Shown piece by piece: positions 1 through 8,481 of a stretch of 64,000 bases of DNA. Both the position numbers and the translations under genes were made by a program. The first letter of the stretch is position 1. Each line of letters opens with the position of its first letter. A model generated the notes under the pieces. It was not told the DNA's origin. It saw nothing but the letters and a program-made list of their open reading frames with translations, and did no database searches. Location of the stretch: positions 2,977,001-3,041,000 of the forward strand of contig NZ_CP021431.1 in assembly GCF_002158905.1 (NCBI RefSeq), read 5' to 3'. This DNA is from Yoonia vestfoldensis. Its GTDB lineage: Bacteria > Pseudomonadota > Alphaproteobacteria > Rhodobacterales > Rhodobacteraceae.

Positions 1-93
1 GCCTTGCTGCGCGAAACTGCGCGCGATGGCAGCGCCAAGGCCGCGCCCGGCGCCGGTGATCAGGACAGTCAGGTCGGAAATATTACGGGTCAT
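1..93 (-). CDS. Short-chain dehydrogenase/reductase, N-terminus only (runs off the window)
   Basis: Reading leftwards from an ATG at 93 gives 31 residues beginning MTRNISDLTVLITGAGRGLG. The TGAGRGLG glycine-rich loop is the NAD(P)-binding TGxxxGxG motif of classical SDR enzymes. The gene begins 4 bases after the thiD stop, so it is probably the last gene of the thiamine-salvage operon or is read through from it. The substrate cannot be told because the catalytic SxnYxxxK part lies outside the window. Confidence 0.75.
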   Translation of the reverse strand, partial: MTRNISDLTVLITGAGRGLGAAIARSFAQQG

Positions 94-97
94 CGTC

Positions 98-895
98 TTA
101 TCCTTTGAAATAGGCGTGAAAATGGTGGGTCGGGCCATGTCCCAGCCCCACGGACAGCGCATCGGCACCGGCGATGGCACGGGCGACGAAAGCTTTGGCC
201 TGCTCCGCCGCCTGTGCCAGCGGCAGGCCCCGCCCCAGAAAGGTGGCCAGCGCCGAGGACAGGGTGCAGCCCGTGCCATGCGTGTTGCGCGTGCCGTGGC
301 GCATGCCTGCCAGCCATGTCATGCCGCCTGCATCGGCCAGCAGGTCAGGGCAATCATCCCCCGCCAGATGCCCGCCTTTGAGCAGCACCGCACGCGGCCC
401 CAGCGCCAGCAGCGCCAAGGCCTGCGCCGGCATCTGGTCGCGGGTGCTCGCCTCTGGCTGGTCCAGCAGATCGGCGGCTTCGGGCAGGTTGGGGGTGATG
501 ACAGCGGCCAGCGGCAGCATGGCGCGCAGGGCCGTGACAGCCTCGGCCTGTAGCAATCGGTCCCCGCTTTTGGCGACCATCACCGGGTCCAGCACGATGG
601 GCGCATCCACCCCCTGCAAGGCATCTGACACCGCGCGGATGATCGCGGCATCGCCCAGCATCCCGATCTTGACGGCATCAATACGGATATCGGCACGGAT
701 CGCGGCAATCTGCGCTGCCACCATGTCAGGCGCAATCATCTGCACGGCTGTCACGGCTTGGGTATTCTGCGCCGTCAGCGCGGTGATCGCGGCCATGGCA
801 TAACCGCCATTGGCCGAAATCGCCTTGATATCGGCCTGAATACCAGCACCGCCCGAAGGGTCGGACCCCGCGATGGACAGGATATTGGGGATCAT
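98..895 (-). CDS. thiD: Bifunctional hydroxymethylpyrimidine kinase / phosphomethylpyrimidine kinase
   Basis: This 265-residue protein begins MIPNILSIAGSDPSGGAG, the hallmark start of ThiD in the ribokinase superfamily. The anion-hole region reads GTGCTLSSALA near the C-terminus. ThiD phosphorylates HMP to HMP-P and then HMP-PP in the cytoplasm. I chose the ATG at 895 because it overlaps the thiE stop as ATGA; an ATG four codons upstream is less likely. It is third in a thiM-thiE-thiD order that fits salvage of thiazole and pyrimidine rather than de novo synthesis (no thiC or thiG here). Confidence 0.95.
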   Translation of the reverse strand: MIPNILSIAGSDPSGGAGIQADIKAISANGGYAMAAITALTAQNTQAVTAVQMIAPDMVAAQIAAIRADIRIDAVKIGMLGDAAIIRAVSDALQGVDAPIVLDPVMVAKSGDRLLQAEAVTALRAMLPLAAVITPNLPEAADLLDQPEASTRDQMPAQALALLALGPRAVLLKGGHLAGDDCPDLLADAGGMTWLAGMRHGTRNTHGTGCTLSSALATFLGRGLPLAQAAEQAKAFVARAIAGADALSVGLGHGPTHHFHAYFKG

Positions 896-1503
896 GCTTG
901 CCTCCATGCCTTGACCAGCGCGCGGGTCGCGGCCTGCGGATCGGCGGTGCGGGTCACGGCGCTGACGACGGCCATACCGATGGCCCCCGCCGCCTTGACC
1001 GCCACGGCGTCATCCTCTTTCAGCCCGCCGATGGCGTAGCAGGGCAGCGATGTGCCGCCGATGATCCGCGCCAGCCCGTCAAAGCCGATAGGCGGGGCGT
1101 GGTCGGGTTTGCTGGGCGTGGCGCGAACCGGCCCGACGCCGAGGTAATCGACACCGGCGGAGATATGCGGCAGATGCGCCTCTGCCTCGACCGAGAGACC
1201 CAGCAGCATAGCCGCGCCGATGCGCGCGCGGATCAGCGCCGGATCGCCGTCGCCCTGCCCGATATGCAGGCCATGCACGCCGGTGCGGATCGCCAGATCG
1301 ACACGGTCGTTGATGATCAGCCGCGCACCCTGTGCGGTGACCATCGGCAGGACATTGGCGATCAGCGCCGCCAGATCAGCGTCGCTGGCGGTCTTGTCGC
1401 GCAGCTGGATCAGGGACGCCCCGCCCAGCGCCGCCGCGCGGATCTGGGCGATCACCGGCAAGGGTGCCTGCGCGTCAGTGACCACATAGACCGGCCCCAT
1501 CAT
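892..1503 (-). CDS. thiE: Thiamine-phosphate synthase
   Basis: The protein has 203 residues, near the usual ThiE length. Family motifs are visible: QLRDKTAS (around residue 34), a LIINDRVDLA segment, GLHIGQGD, DYLGVGPVRATPSKPD and the C-terminal GGL/AIGMAVVSAV phosphate-binding loop. ThiE joins HMP-PP and thiazole phosphate to give thiamine phosphate. Its ATG overlaps the thiM stop as ATGA, and its own stop overlaps the thiD start, so translation is probably coupled. The upstream TPP riboswitch should repress the whole set when TPP is plentiful. Confidence 0.95.
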   Translation of the reverse strand: MMGPVYVVTDAQAPLPVIAQIRAAALGGASLIQLRDKTASDADLAALIANVLPMVTAQGARLIINDRVDLAIRTGVHGLHIGQGDGDPALIRARIGAAMLLGLSVEAEAHLPHISAGVDYLGVGPVRATPSKPDHAPPIGFDGLARIIGGTSLPCYAIGGLKEDDAVAVKAAGAIGMAVVSAVTRTADPQAATRALVKAWRQA

Positions 1504-2288
1504 GCGGGGGTGACCATTGCGCCTGCGGTCAGATCCTCGGGCGTGATCGCATATAGCCGGTCCAGAAATGCCGCTCCAAAAGCCCCCGGCCCTATGGCGG
1601 TTGCTGCCGCCTGTTCACCGGCCAGCCCGTAATAGGCCAGTGCTGCGACGGTCGCTTCCAGCACAGGCTGGCCCACGGCAAAGGCCCCGATCACGCCGTT
1701 CAGCGAACAGCCAAGGGCGGTCACCCGCGTCATCATCGGATGACCATTGGCGACACGATAGGCGGTCTTGCCATCGGTGATGTAATCGACCGGACCGGAC
1801 ACCGCGACCACCCCGCCCATACGCTGCGCCAGATCGGCTGCTGCGGCTTCGGCGGCGTCAACCGTGTCGGTCGTCTCTGGCCCGCGCCCGCCAGCGGACA
1901 GACCCGCCAGCGCCAGCACCTCAGAGGCATTGCCACGGATGACGCTTGGCCGCAGCGCCAATAGCTGCGCGCAGACATCCTGCCGGAACCGCGTGGCACC
2001 GACACCCACAGGGTCCAGCACCCAAGGGCGGCCCGCCTGCTGCATGACCTGTGCCGCCGTTGCCATCGCCTCGGCCCAGGCGGGGTCGAGCGTGCCGATA
2101 TTGACGGTCAGCGCCTGCGACAGCGCGGCGAAGTCGCCCACTTCCTCGCGGGCATGGACCATCGCGGGGGCGGCACCTGCGGCCAGCAGCACATTGGCCA
2201 TGATGTTCATGGCGACATAGTTGGTGATGTTATGGATAAGCGGCGCAGTGCTGCGCATCCGGTCAAGGTAACGGCCCGTGTCGTTCAT
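1500..2288 (-). CDS. thiM: Hydroxyethylthiazole kinase
   Basis: A 262-residue ThiM. The N-terminal APLIHNITNYVAMN is the classical ThiM signature, followed by the conserved segments PWVLDPVGVGATRFR, VIRGNASEVLALAG and TALGCSLNGVIGAF with the catalytic cysteine. It phosphorylates 5-(2-hydroxyethyl)-4-methylthiazole for thiamine salvage. The start at 2288 (MNDTGRY) has AAGGGGGACCAAG just upstream; an ATG six codons earlier lies on top of that ribosome-binding site and is rejected. First gene of the operon, about 70 bases after the TPP riboswitch. Confidence 0.95.
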   Translation of the reverse strand: MNDTGRYLDRMRSTAPLIHNITNYVAMNIMANVLLAAGAAPAMVHAREEVGDFAALSQALTVNIGTLDPAWAEAMATAAQVMQQAGRPWVLDPVGVGATRFRQDVCAQLLALRPSVIRGNASEVLALAGLSAGGRGPETTDTVDAAEAAAADLAQRMGGVVAVSGPVDYITDGKTAYRVANGHPMMTRVTALGCSLNGVIGAFAVGQPVLEATVAALAYYGLAGEQAAATAIGPGAFGAAFLDRLYAITPEDLTAGAMVTPA

Positions 2289-2355
2289 CTTGGTCCCCCT
2301 TGGCATCGGGGGTCAGGGAACGGAACAGCCCACAAGCGGGGCTTGGCCATTCACG

Positions 2356-2429
2356 GACTCCCTACGCCAGCATGATCTGGTTCAGGTTCAAAGGGTGCTT
2401 CTCAGCCCGCGATTGCGGACGCCCCTGTC
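2356..2429 (-). promoter_or_regulatory. TPP riboswitch (THI element)
   Basis: Reading the minus strand gives the conserved core: GGCTGAGAAGCACCC, then GAACCTGAACCAGATCATG, then CTGGCGTAGGGA. The ends GACAGGGG and GGGAGTC can pair as P1. These are the CUGAGA and ACCUGA...GCGUAGGGA signatures of the TPP aptamer. It lies before thiM and should shut off thiMED, by hiding the ribosome-binding site or by termination, when thiamine pyrophosphate binds. The expression platform (2289-2355) shows no clear T-rich terminator, so translational control is more likely; that is an inference. Confidence 0.95.
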
Positions 2430-2477
2430 GTGATGCGGAACGTATCGGGTGGGGATGGCGTGTCAAGGGTGGGGTGG

Positions 2478-3263
2478 TCACCCCCGCCAGATCGCCTCGT
2501 ACTTTGCCATGATCTGGTCCAGCCGGTCCGGACCAAAGCTTGGGTCATGGCCGCCATGCACCAGCGCGATATCCAGCGCGCGCAATTTGGCGAATGTATC
2601 CAGATAATCCGGCACCGACATGCCCGGCCCGTCATAGATCAGCGGGCCATCATAGATCGCATCGCCTGCGAACAGGACACCTGTGGCGCGTTCATATAAT
2701 CCGATGCCGCCGGGCGAATGACCGGGCAGGTGGATCACCTCATAGAGATGATCACCCAGATCGACGCTGTCGCCTTCGTCAAGCAAGCCCGTCGCAGGCG
2801 CGCCGCGCAGCACATAGGATCGCGGGTCATAGCCCGCATAGGGCAGCGCGTCGATCAACACCTCATCCAAGGGCGGATAGCCTGCGTCCAGAAACGTCTG
2901 GATCAGCCGCGCGGGCATGTCGTCGCGGTAAAGCGATTTCAGACCAGAGGGTGCCGCCATCTCTGCGGCCTCGGTCGGATGCACCAGACGGGTGGCAAAT
3001 TCATGCACCCCGCCGATATGGTCGATATGGGTGTGGGACGACACGCAGATGATGTCCTTGTCCGGATCGGCGCGCAACGTATCGAGGAACGGGCGCAAGG
3101 GCACGATCCCCATACCGGTATCAAGGATCATGTCACGGTCGCGGCCTTGGACCAGAAACATGTTCGCCTGTTCCAGCACATGGACATGCGGTTCCAGGAT
3201 CAGCGTCACATCGGGGCCGACCTGTTTTGCGGTGAACCAGTTTTCGGCAACGGGAAGCGGCAT
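2478..3263 (-). CDS. Metallo-beta-lactamase-fold hydrolase
   Basis: This 261-residue protein carries the metal-binding HxHxDH motif as SHTHIDHIGG (His77, His79, Asp81, His82), a third-ligand HLPGHSPGGIGLY segment and LFAGDAIYD further on. This is the zinc hydrolase fold shared by glyoxalase II-like enzymes, lactonases and many others. No signal peptide is visible, so it is probably cytoplasmic. It is the last gene of the operon that starts at 8481, one base after the preceding gene's stop. The substrate is unknown; linkage to a cysteine hydrolase and a polyamine-type importer suggests catabolism of a small nitrogen compound. Confidence 0.8.
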   Translation of the reverse strand: MPLPVAENWFTAKQVGPDVTLILEPHVHVLEQANMFLVQGRDRDMILDTGMGIVPLRPFLDTLRADPDKDIICVSSHTHIDHIGGVHEFATRLVHPTEAAEMAAPSGLKSLYRDDMPARLIQTFLDAGYPPLDEVLIDALPYAGYDPRSYVLRGAPATGLLDEGDSVDLGDHLYEVIHLPGHSPGGIGLYERATGVLFAGDAIYDGPLIYDGPGMSVPDYLDTFAKLRALDIALVHGGHDPSFGPDRLDQIMAKYEAIWRG

Positions 3264-3264
3264 G

Positions 3265-3942
3265 TCAGCAGACTTTCATCAAAGGGCGGGTTTCAATACC
3301 GCCGGTAAACAAGGGCGCGTGCCAGATGAAACGGCCCTGCGCGCGGTCCAGAACGGCTGTGCCCATGGCAAAAGGATCGGTGGCCAGTTCGGCGATGCCC
3401 TGCGCGCCGTCCCAAGTGCCCAGCGCATAAAAGCTGGTAAAGGTGTCGCGCAGCGACCGGTCCATGGGTGCGGGTCCGATGGCAAGCAGGAACCGATCAT
3501 CGTTTTCGACTAGCACGCCTGTCATATCCCCCCAAGCGATGCGATGGCCGCGCAGCGGGGCGGTGGGCTGGGGGAGCCAAGCCTCGCGGTAATCGGCATG
3601 GACGCCATCCTCGATCAACACATCGCCATCGCGCCACATCGCCCCCACATCGGGGCGGGCTAAAGCACCTTGCCAATTGATCGCGCGGTGCCATGTGCAT
3701 TGGCTGTCGGTCACGGTGATCTCGCCCGCGAAACCCTCGATCCGCAGCAAGGATTGCAGCACCGCCGCGTCCAGATCGGCAAGGCAGCCGCCCTGCAACG
3801 CAGGCAGATCGGCAGGCACCCGCAGATCAGCGAACAAGGCCCCCGCCTGCAACCAATGCACGCGGGTTGTCGTATCCTCGAAATCCGGCGCCCTGATCCA
3901 GTCGCGCCGCCAATGGCCTTGCAGATCGGCGGCGGTGATCAC
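3265..3942 (-). CDS. Conserved-looking protein of unknown function
   Basis: A 225-residue soluble protein without signal peptide or membrane segment; I do not recognise the family. It is rich in tryptophan and aromatic motifs (GHWRRDWIR at the start, CTWHRAINW, YREAWLPQP, FYALGTWDG), like a small lipocalin-like beta-barrel, but that is only an impression. It starts with GTG at 3942, overlapping the upstream hydrolase stop as GTGA, and is followed after one base by the metallo-hydrolase. Tight coupling on both sides argues for a role in the same pathway. Confidence 0.7.
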   Translation of the reverse strand: MITAADLQGHWRRDWIRAPDFEDTTTRVHWLQAGALFADLRVPADLPALQGGCLADLDAAVLQSLLRIEGFAGEITVTDSQCTWHRAINWQGALARPDVGAMWRDGDVLIEDGVHADYREAWLPQPTAPLRGHRIAWGDMTGVLVENDDRFLLAIGPAPMDRSLRDTFTSFYALGTWDGAQGIAELATDPFAMGTAVLDRAQGRFIWHAPLFTGGIETRPLMKVC

Positions 3943-4553
3943 GCAGCGGCCACCTGCAAGCGGCCCAGTTCAGCAGTGATCTGGTCGGCGGTCACGACAG
4001 CACCGGTTTGCAGATATTCCATCGCTTTGAGCGACGCCTCATGCGCATCCGTGGATGACCCGCCGACGCAATCACCCACAACGCGGCAATAATAATCGCC
4101 CTGATGCCCGTCCGCGAAAGTGTAATGCACGCAGACATCGGTCAGCCCGCCGATCAGGATCAGCGTCTGCGCCTTCAGCCCTTTCAGCAGGATTTCCAGC
4201 TCTGTCCCGTAAAACGCCGAATAGCGGCGTTTGTGGATGAAGTAATCGCCGGGCTGGCGGCCCATTTCCTCAAACGCGACGGGGGTGCCGGGTTCGCCGT
4301 CCATGCAATGCACATCCTCGGTCCCGTCCAGTTCGCGGCCATAATCGACCATGTCGCGGCGGTGGATTTCCTGAATGAACACGACCGGAATACCCGCGTC
4401 ATGGGCAGCATCCACAACGCGGCGCGCGCGTTCGACATTGGCGCGATAGCCGGGCATGACGGGAATGCCCGCCTTGTGATCCATGAAGGCGGATTTCTGG
4501 ATATCGACGACGATCAGCACGGGCTGACCGACAAGCATGGGTTGGCGTGGCAT
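3939..4553 (-). CDS. Cysteine hydrolase of the isochorismatase superfamily
   Basis: A 204-residue protein with the family's catalytic triad: Asp17 in LIVVDIQ, Lys108 in HKRRYSAF and the nucleophile Cys141 in GGLTDVCVHYT. Relatives hydrolyse amides or ureido groups (nicotinamidase, RutB, biuret hydrolase, N-carbamoylsarcosine amidase). A biuret hydrolase role would fit the allophanate hydrolase encoded nearby, but the N-terminus is shorter and the active-site surroundings differ from the characterised Rhizobium enzyme as I remember it. The ribosome-binding site is GGAGG with 7-base spacing. Fifth gene of the operon led by the binding protein at 7393-8481. Confidence 0.85.
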   Translation of the reverse strand: MPRQPMLVGQPVLIVVDIQKSAFMDHKAGIPVMPGYRANVERARRVVDAAHDAGIPVVFIQEIHRRDMVDYGRELDGTEDVHCMDGEPGTPVAFEEMGRQPGDYFIHKRRYSAFYGTELEILLKGLKAQTLILIGGLTDVCVHYTFADGHQGDYYCRVVGDCVGGSSTDAHEASLKAMEYLQTGAVVTADQITAELGRLQVAAA

Positions 4554-4566
4554 GGTGAAACCTCCT

Positions 4567-5367
4567 TTAATTGCGGGATTGATCCGCGCCCATCAGACGC
4601 GGCAGATCGCCCCAACGGGCGACGGCGGAAAAGACGGCGATAGACACGGTGATGAACAGCACAGCCGCCACCGCCATCGTGGGGGTGTAGCCGTTGCGCA
4701 AGGAATTGAAGATCTGCAGCGTGACCGTCGCATAGGCCGAGGCCGAGACGAAGAACATCACGATGAATTCGTTAAAGCTGAGCACCAGCGCAAAAAAGAA
4801 CCCCGAGATCGAATAGGGCAAGGTTTGCGGTAAAATCACGGTGCGGAAGGTCACCGCCTCTGTCGCGCCCATGGTGGCGGCGGCGTCCAGATGCGCGCGG
4901 TCGATGGATTGCAACCCGATAGAGATGGTGACCAAAGGCAGCGCCAGAAACAGCGTCGCATGGCTGACGATGCCGACCCAGATCGCCCCCAGACTACCCA
5001 TGAAGGCCCACATGAACCCCAACCCCACGCCAAAGACGATGGGCGGCAAGGCAAATGGCAGCGACCCCAGCCCTGCCAGCATCTTGGACGCCTTGCTGCC
5101 CTTGGCCCAAAGCAGATAGGCCAGCGGCCATGCCAGCAACACGGCCAGCGTGGCCGACCCGAAAGCCACGATCAGCGAATTGCGCAAGGCGCGGACCCAG
5201 ATCGTTTCGGTGATGAAGAATTCCACGAAACGCGCGAAATTGGGGTCTTCGGGCGGGAACAGCATGGTGCGCCCGCCGTTCAGCGATGCCCCCGCCACCA
5301 CGATGATCGGCAAGGCCAGCACCAGCCCTGACAGCGCCATGAAGATGTGGCCCATGGTGCGGCGCAT
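4567..5367 (-). CDS. ABC transporter permease, spermidine/putrescine (PotC) type
   Basis: This 266-residue membrane protein has about six hydrophobic segments and the permease EAA loop as HLDAAATMGATEAVTFRTVILP, which contacts the ATPase. Closest in style to PotC. The ATG at 5367 overlaps the upstream permease stop as TGATG; a longer reading from 5397 would intrude into the neighbour and is not needed. It pairs with the permease at 5367-6335 to form the inner-membrane channel. Confidence 0.85.
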   Translation of the reverse strand: MRRTMGHIFMALSGLVLALPIIVVAGASLNGGRTMLFPPEDPNFARFVEFFITETIWVRALRNSLIVAFGSATLAVLLAWPLAYLLWAKGSKASKMLAGLGSLPFALPPIVFGVGLGFMWAFMGSLGAIWVGIVSHATLFLALPLVTISIGLQSIDRAHLDAAATMGATEAVTFRTVILPQTLPYSISGFFFALVLSFNEFIVMFFVSASAYATVTLQIFNSLRNGYTPTMAVAAVLFITVSIAVFSAVARWGDLPRLMGADQSRN

Positions 5368-6335
5368 CAGCGGGCCTCCGATCTTTTGGTCAGCCATTGC
5401 GCCAGCACCAGAAACAGCGCCGCCGTGACCAGCAGGACCACCGCCTGCGCCGCCCCGAAGGGTGCGTCCAGCGTCGCCCCCCGCACGCTTTCATAGACAG
5501 CGACGGCGGTTGTCTGCTTGGCGGGTTCGGCGAAGACGACGATTGTGACATAGCTGCCCAGCAGGAACACGAACAACAACAGCATGGACCCGATTAGCGG
5601 CAGTTTCACCGAGGGCAGGATCACCGATGTCATCACCTTTGCAGGGCCTGCACCCATGGTGCGCGCGGCCTCGGTCAGGCTGGGGTCAAGGCGTGACAGG
5701 GCGGGATAAAGCAGGATCACCGCATAGGGCCAGACCAGATAGGACATGGTCAGGATCGTTGCGAATTCGGATGTCTTGAATTTCACATTGCGCGGATTGG
5801 CCAGCCCCCATTCGCGCAACACCTCGAACCAGCCGGTGCGTTTCAGCCAATCGGTCGCGCCCGAAACCTCGAACAGCATCGGCAGGCCCGACCGGTTGGA
5901 CAACAGCACGTCCCAGCCCATGACGATGAACACTTCGGACAAGGACAGGCTGGCAAGTATGAACACCAGCCAGCAGCTTTGCGCGCGCCGTGACTGGCGG
6001 GTCAGAAGATAGGTGAACGGAAATGCCGTGGCCACCGCCAGCACCGAGGCGATGACGGCATAATAAAGCGCGTAATACAGCCGTTGCAGATGCAGGAACG
6101 TCACCTCGTCCGGCCAAAGCGCGCCGACGAAAAACCGCTGGTAATTGGCAAAGGTGAAATCCCATTCCCAGCCCGCACCTTCGATCTTTTGTCCAAAGGA
6201 AATGACGATCACCAGAATGAACGGCGTCACCGCCAGAAACAGGATCAGCGCGCCCAGCGCCCATGTGCCCCAAGGCCGGCGCAGATTTGGCGCGGCGGCA
6301 TCCAGACCGGTCCGGGTGCTGTCAACGGCCGTCAT
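5367..6335 (-). CDS. ABC transporter permease, spermidine/putrescine (PotB) type
   Basis: A 322-residue integral membrane protein with a hydrophobic segment at about residues 27-47 and five or more later ones. The EAA loop reads SLTEAARTMGAGPAKVMTSVILP. A longish periplasmic loop after the first membrane segment is typical for PotB-like subunits. The start overlaps the ATPase stop by four bases. It forms the heteromeric channel with the following permease; the substrate is set by the binding protein encoded at 7393-8481. Confidence 0.85.
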   Translation of the reverse strand: MTAVDSTRTGLDAAAPNLRRPWGTWALGALILFLAVTPFILVIVISFGQKIEGAGWEWDFTFANYQRFFVGALWPDEVTFLHLQRLYYALYYAVIASVLAVATAFPFTYLLTRQSRRAQSCWLVFILASLSLSEVFIVMGWDVLLSNRSGLPMLFEVSGATDWLKRTGWFEVLREWGLANPRNVKFKTSEFATILTMSYLVWPYAVILLYPALSRLDPSLTEAARTMGAGPAKVMTSVILPSVKLPLIGSMLLLFVFLLGSYVTIVVFAEPAKQTTAVAVYESVRGATLDAPFGAAQAVVLLVTAALFLVLAQWLTKRSEAR

Positions 6336-7387
6336 GCGGCGGCCTGACCCGCGACGCGCGGAAAGACGTGGATCGCCTCTGCCGGCACAGAGACCGTGAC
6401 GGTATCGCCCACCCGCAAAGGCTGGCCGCTGTCACTATCGGTGACGATCATCGGCCCGATGGGCGTATCCAGATGGATGTCGCGCACCGGCCCCACATCG
6501 CGCAGAAAGGTCACTTTGGCAGGCAGACGGTTCACCTCGCCCGCCAGACCTGCCTTTTCGGGGCGGATCGCAATGCGCACGTGAGATCCGTCGATGAAAT
6601 TGGCATGCGGCGTGATCTGTAGCAGATACCCGCCCAGCCGGACATTGCCGCCCTCGGTCACGCCGTCAAAGAAATTCGCCTTGCCGATGAAATCCGCGAC
6701 AAAGGCGTTTTCGGGCTGGTGATAGATCGCCTGTGGCGTGCCGACCTGTTCGACGCGGCCCTGCGACATGACGACGATCTGGTCGGCCATGGTCATCGCT
6801 TCGTGCTGGTCATGGGTGACGACGATGGTGGTGATGCCCAGACGCTGCTGCAACTGGCGCAATTCGACCTGCATATCCTCGCGCAGTTTGGCATCCAGCG
6901 CGGACATCGGTTCATCCAGCAAGAACACATCGGGTTCCTGCGCCAAGGCGCGTGCGATGGCGACGCGCTGGCGTTGCCCGCCCGACAATTCCCCGATCCG
7001 CCGCTCGGCAAAGGCGGATAATTGCACAAGGTCCAGCAAGACGCGCGCGCGTGCCGCCGCCTGCCCGCGCGGCGTGCCCGCGATGGTCAGCGCATAGCTG
7101 ACATTATCGCTGACGTTGAGATGCGGGAACAATGCGAAAGACTGAAACACCATGCCGAATTTGCGCTTATGCGCGGGCAGGCCGGTGATATCCCGCCCGC
7201 CCAACGAAATCGTGCCCGCGCTGGGGTCTTCCAGCCCGGCGATCATGCGCAAGAGCGTGGTCTTGCCGCAACCCGACGGCCCCAGAAGGGCCGTCAGCGC
7301 GCCTTCGGCAAAATCAAGGCTGACATTATCGACAGCCCTGACATCGCCATAGGATTTGCGGATATATTTCAGGCTCAGGCCGGACAT
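6332..7387 (-). CDS. ABC transporter ATP-binding protein, PotA type
   Basis: The 351-residue ATPase shows Walker A GPSGCGKTT, Q-loop MVFQSFALFPHL, signature LSGGQRQRVAIARAL, Walker B DVFLLDEPMSALD and the switch histidine in VVTHDQHEA. The C-terminal third is a TOBE regulatory domain (IAIRPEKAGL onward), as in PotA, FbpC and related importers. It energises the two permeases encoded next. It starts 5 bases after the binding-protein stop. Confidence 0.9.
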   Translation of the reverse strand: MSGLSLKYIRKSYGDVRAVDNVSLDFAEGALTALLGPSGCGKTTLLRMIAGLEDPSAGTISLGGRDITGLPAHKRKFGMVFQSFALFPHLNVSDNVSYALTIAGTPRGQAAARARVLLDLVQLSAFAERRIGELSGGQRQRVAIARALAQEPDVFLLDEPMSALDAKLREDMQVELRQLQQRLGITTIVVTHDQHEAMTMADQIVVMSQGRVEQVGTPQAIYHQPENAFVADFIGKANFFDGVTEGGNVRLGGYLLQITPHANFIDGSHVRIAIRPEKAGLAGEVNRLPAKVTFLRDVGPVRDIHLDTPIGPMIVTDSDSGQPLRVGDTVTVSVPAEAIHVFPRVAGQAAA

Positions 7388-7392
7388 GCGCT

Positions 7393-8481
7393 TTATGCAC
7401 CGGCAAGCATGCGGTCCCAGGATTCCTTGATAAAGGTTTCCTTGTCCAGATAGGCCTCATAGGCCGGACGGATCACCGGGCTGCCGGACACCGAGGCGAA
7501 TTCTTCCGGCGTCAGGTCCGTGACGGATGCATCCACCAGCGGGGCCGTGCCGATCATCCGCGACATCAGCGCCTGCGTGGATGGCTGCGAGGTGAAATTG
7601 ATGAATTCCGCCGCTTCCGCGCCCTTGTCGGACAGCGACGACAGGCACCATGATCCATAATCCTGCGGATTGCCCTCTTTGGGGAAAATCGACTGGATCG
7701 GGAAACCATCGGCGGCCATCAGCTGGGCCACATCGTGATAATACTGCCCACCGATCACATCGCCGTTTTTCATTGATTGTTCCATCTGGCTTTCGGCAGT
7801 CCACCACAGGGCGACATTGGGCTTCAGCTCGGCGGCTTTTTCGATCAGCGCGACGATGCCATCCTCGGTCGCAAAGGTGGCCTCGCCTTCAAAGAAGGTC
7901 GCGGCGATGATGTCGAGCAGCTGGGAATTGTAATTCTTGGACAGGCCGAGGCTGGCTTCATAGACAGAGGAATCCCAGAAATCGGCCCAGCTTGCAGGCG
8001 CGCTGACCTCATTGGGGTTGATGACCATGGCGCTGAACCATGACAGCGCGCCGACGCCGATCGGGCCGGTGCCATCCTCGAAGATGAAATAGCCGTCCAG
8101 ATTGGACGCATCGGGGATCGCCGCCATATCCAGCGGCGAAATCAACCCGCCCAGACGGCTGGCCTTGATCATCGTGTCGCGCGCGTAAAGCGACAGATCG
8201 GTCGGCACCGTGCCTGCGGCGGTCGCCTGCTGCATGGTGACCAGCCAATCGGTGGAATTGGGCTGGGTGACGCTTTCGATCTCGATGCCAGTGGCGGCGG
8301 TGAAGGCAGGGAAAACATGTTCCTTGAAGCTGTTTTCAAAATAGCCGCCATAGGACGCGACCTTGAGGCTGCGGGTCTGCGCGATCAACGGCGTGCCGAT
8401 CACGCTGCCGGCCAGCGCAAGGCCGCCCGCACTGGCACCGGATTTCAGCAGACTGCGGCGGTTCATAAGATGACGAGACAT
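7393..8481 (-). CDS. ABC transporter substrate-binding protein, spermidine/putrescine type, Tat-exported
   Basis: A 362-residue periplasmic binding protein. Its N-terminus MSRHLMNRRSLLKSGASAGG has a twin-arginine motif (NRRSLLK) before a hydrophobic stretch, so it is probably exported folded by Tat. The mature part begins RSLKVASYGGYFENSFKEHVF, as in PotD-like proteins for polyamines or opine-like compounds. The ATG at 8481 is preceded by AGGGGA; an upstream ATG at 8640 has no such site and would spoil the signal peptide. First gene of a seven-gene minus-strand operon, divergent from the oxygenase at 8761. Substrate unproven. Confidence 0.85.
   Translation of the reverse strand: MSRHLMNRRSLLKSGASAGGLALAGSVIGTPLIAQTRSLKVASYGGYFENSFKEHVFPAFTAATGIEIESVTQPNSTDWLVTMQQATAAGTVPTDLSLYARDTMIKASRLGGLISPLDMAAIPDASNLDGYFIFEDGTGPIGVGALSWFSAMVINPNEVSAPASWADFWDSSVYEASLGLSKNYNSQLLDIIAATFFEGEATFATEDGIVALIEKAAELKPNVALWWTAESQMEQSMKNGDVIGGQYYHDVAQLMAADGFPIQSIFPKEGNPQDYGSWCLSSLSDKGAEAAEFINFTSQPSTQALMSRMIGTAPLVDASVTDLTPEEFASVSGSPVIRPAYEAYLDKETFIKESWDRMLAGA

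Noticed and set aside
3939..4553. Assignment of the cysteine hydrolase as biuret hydrolase
   Set aside because: Tempting because allophanate hydrolase is nearby, but the N-terminus is shorter and motifs around the triad differ from the Rhizobium biuret hydrolase as remembered; kept as a general family call.
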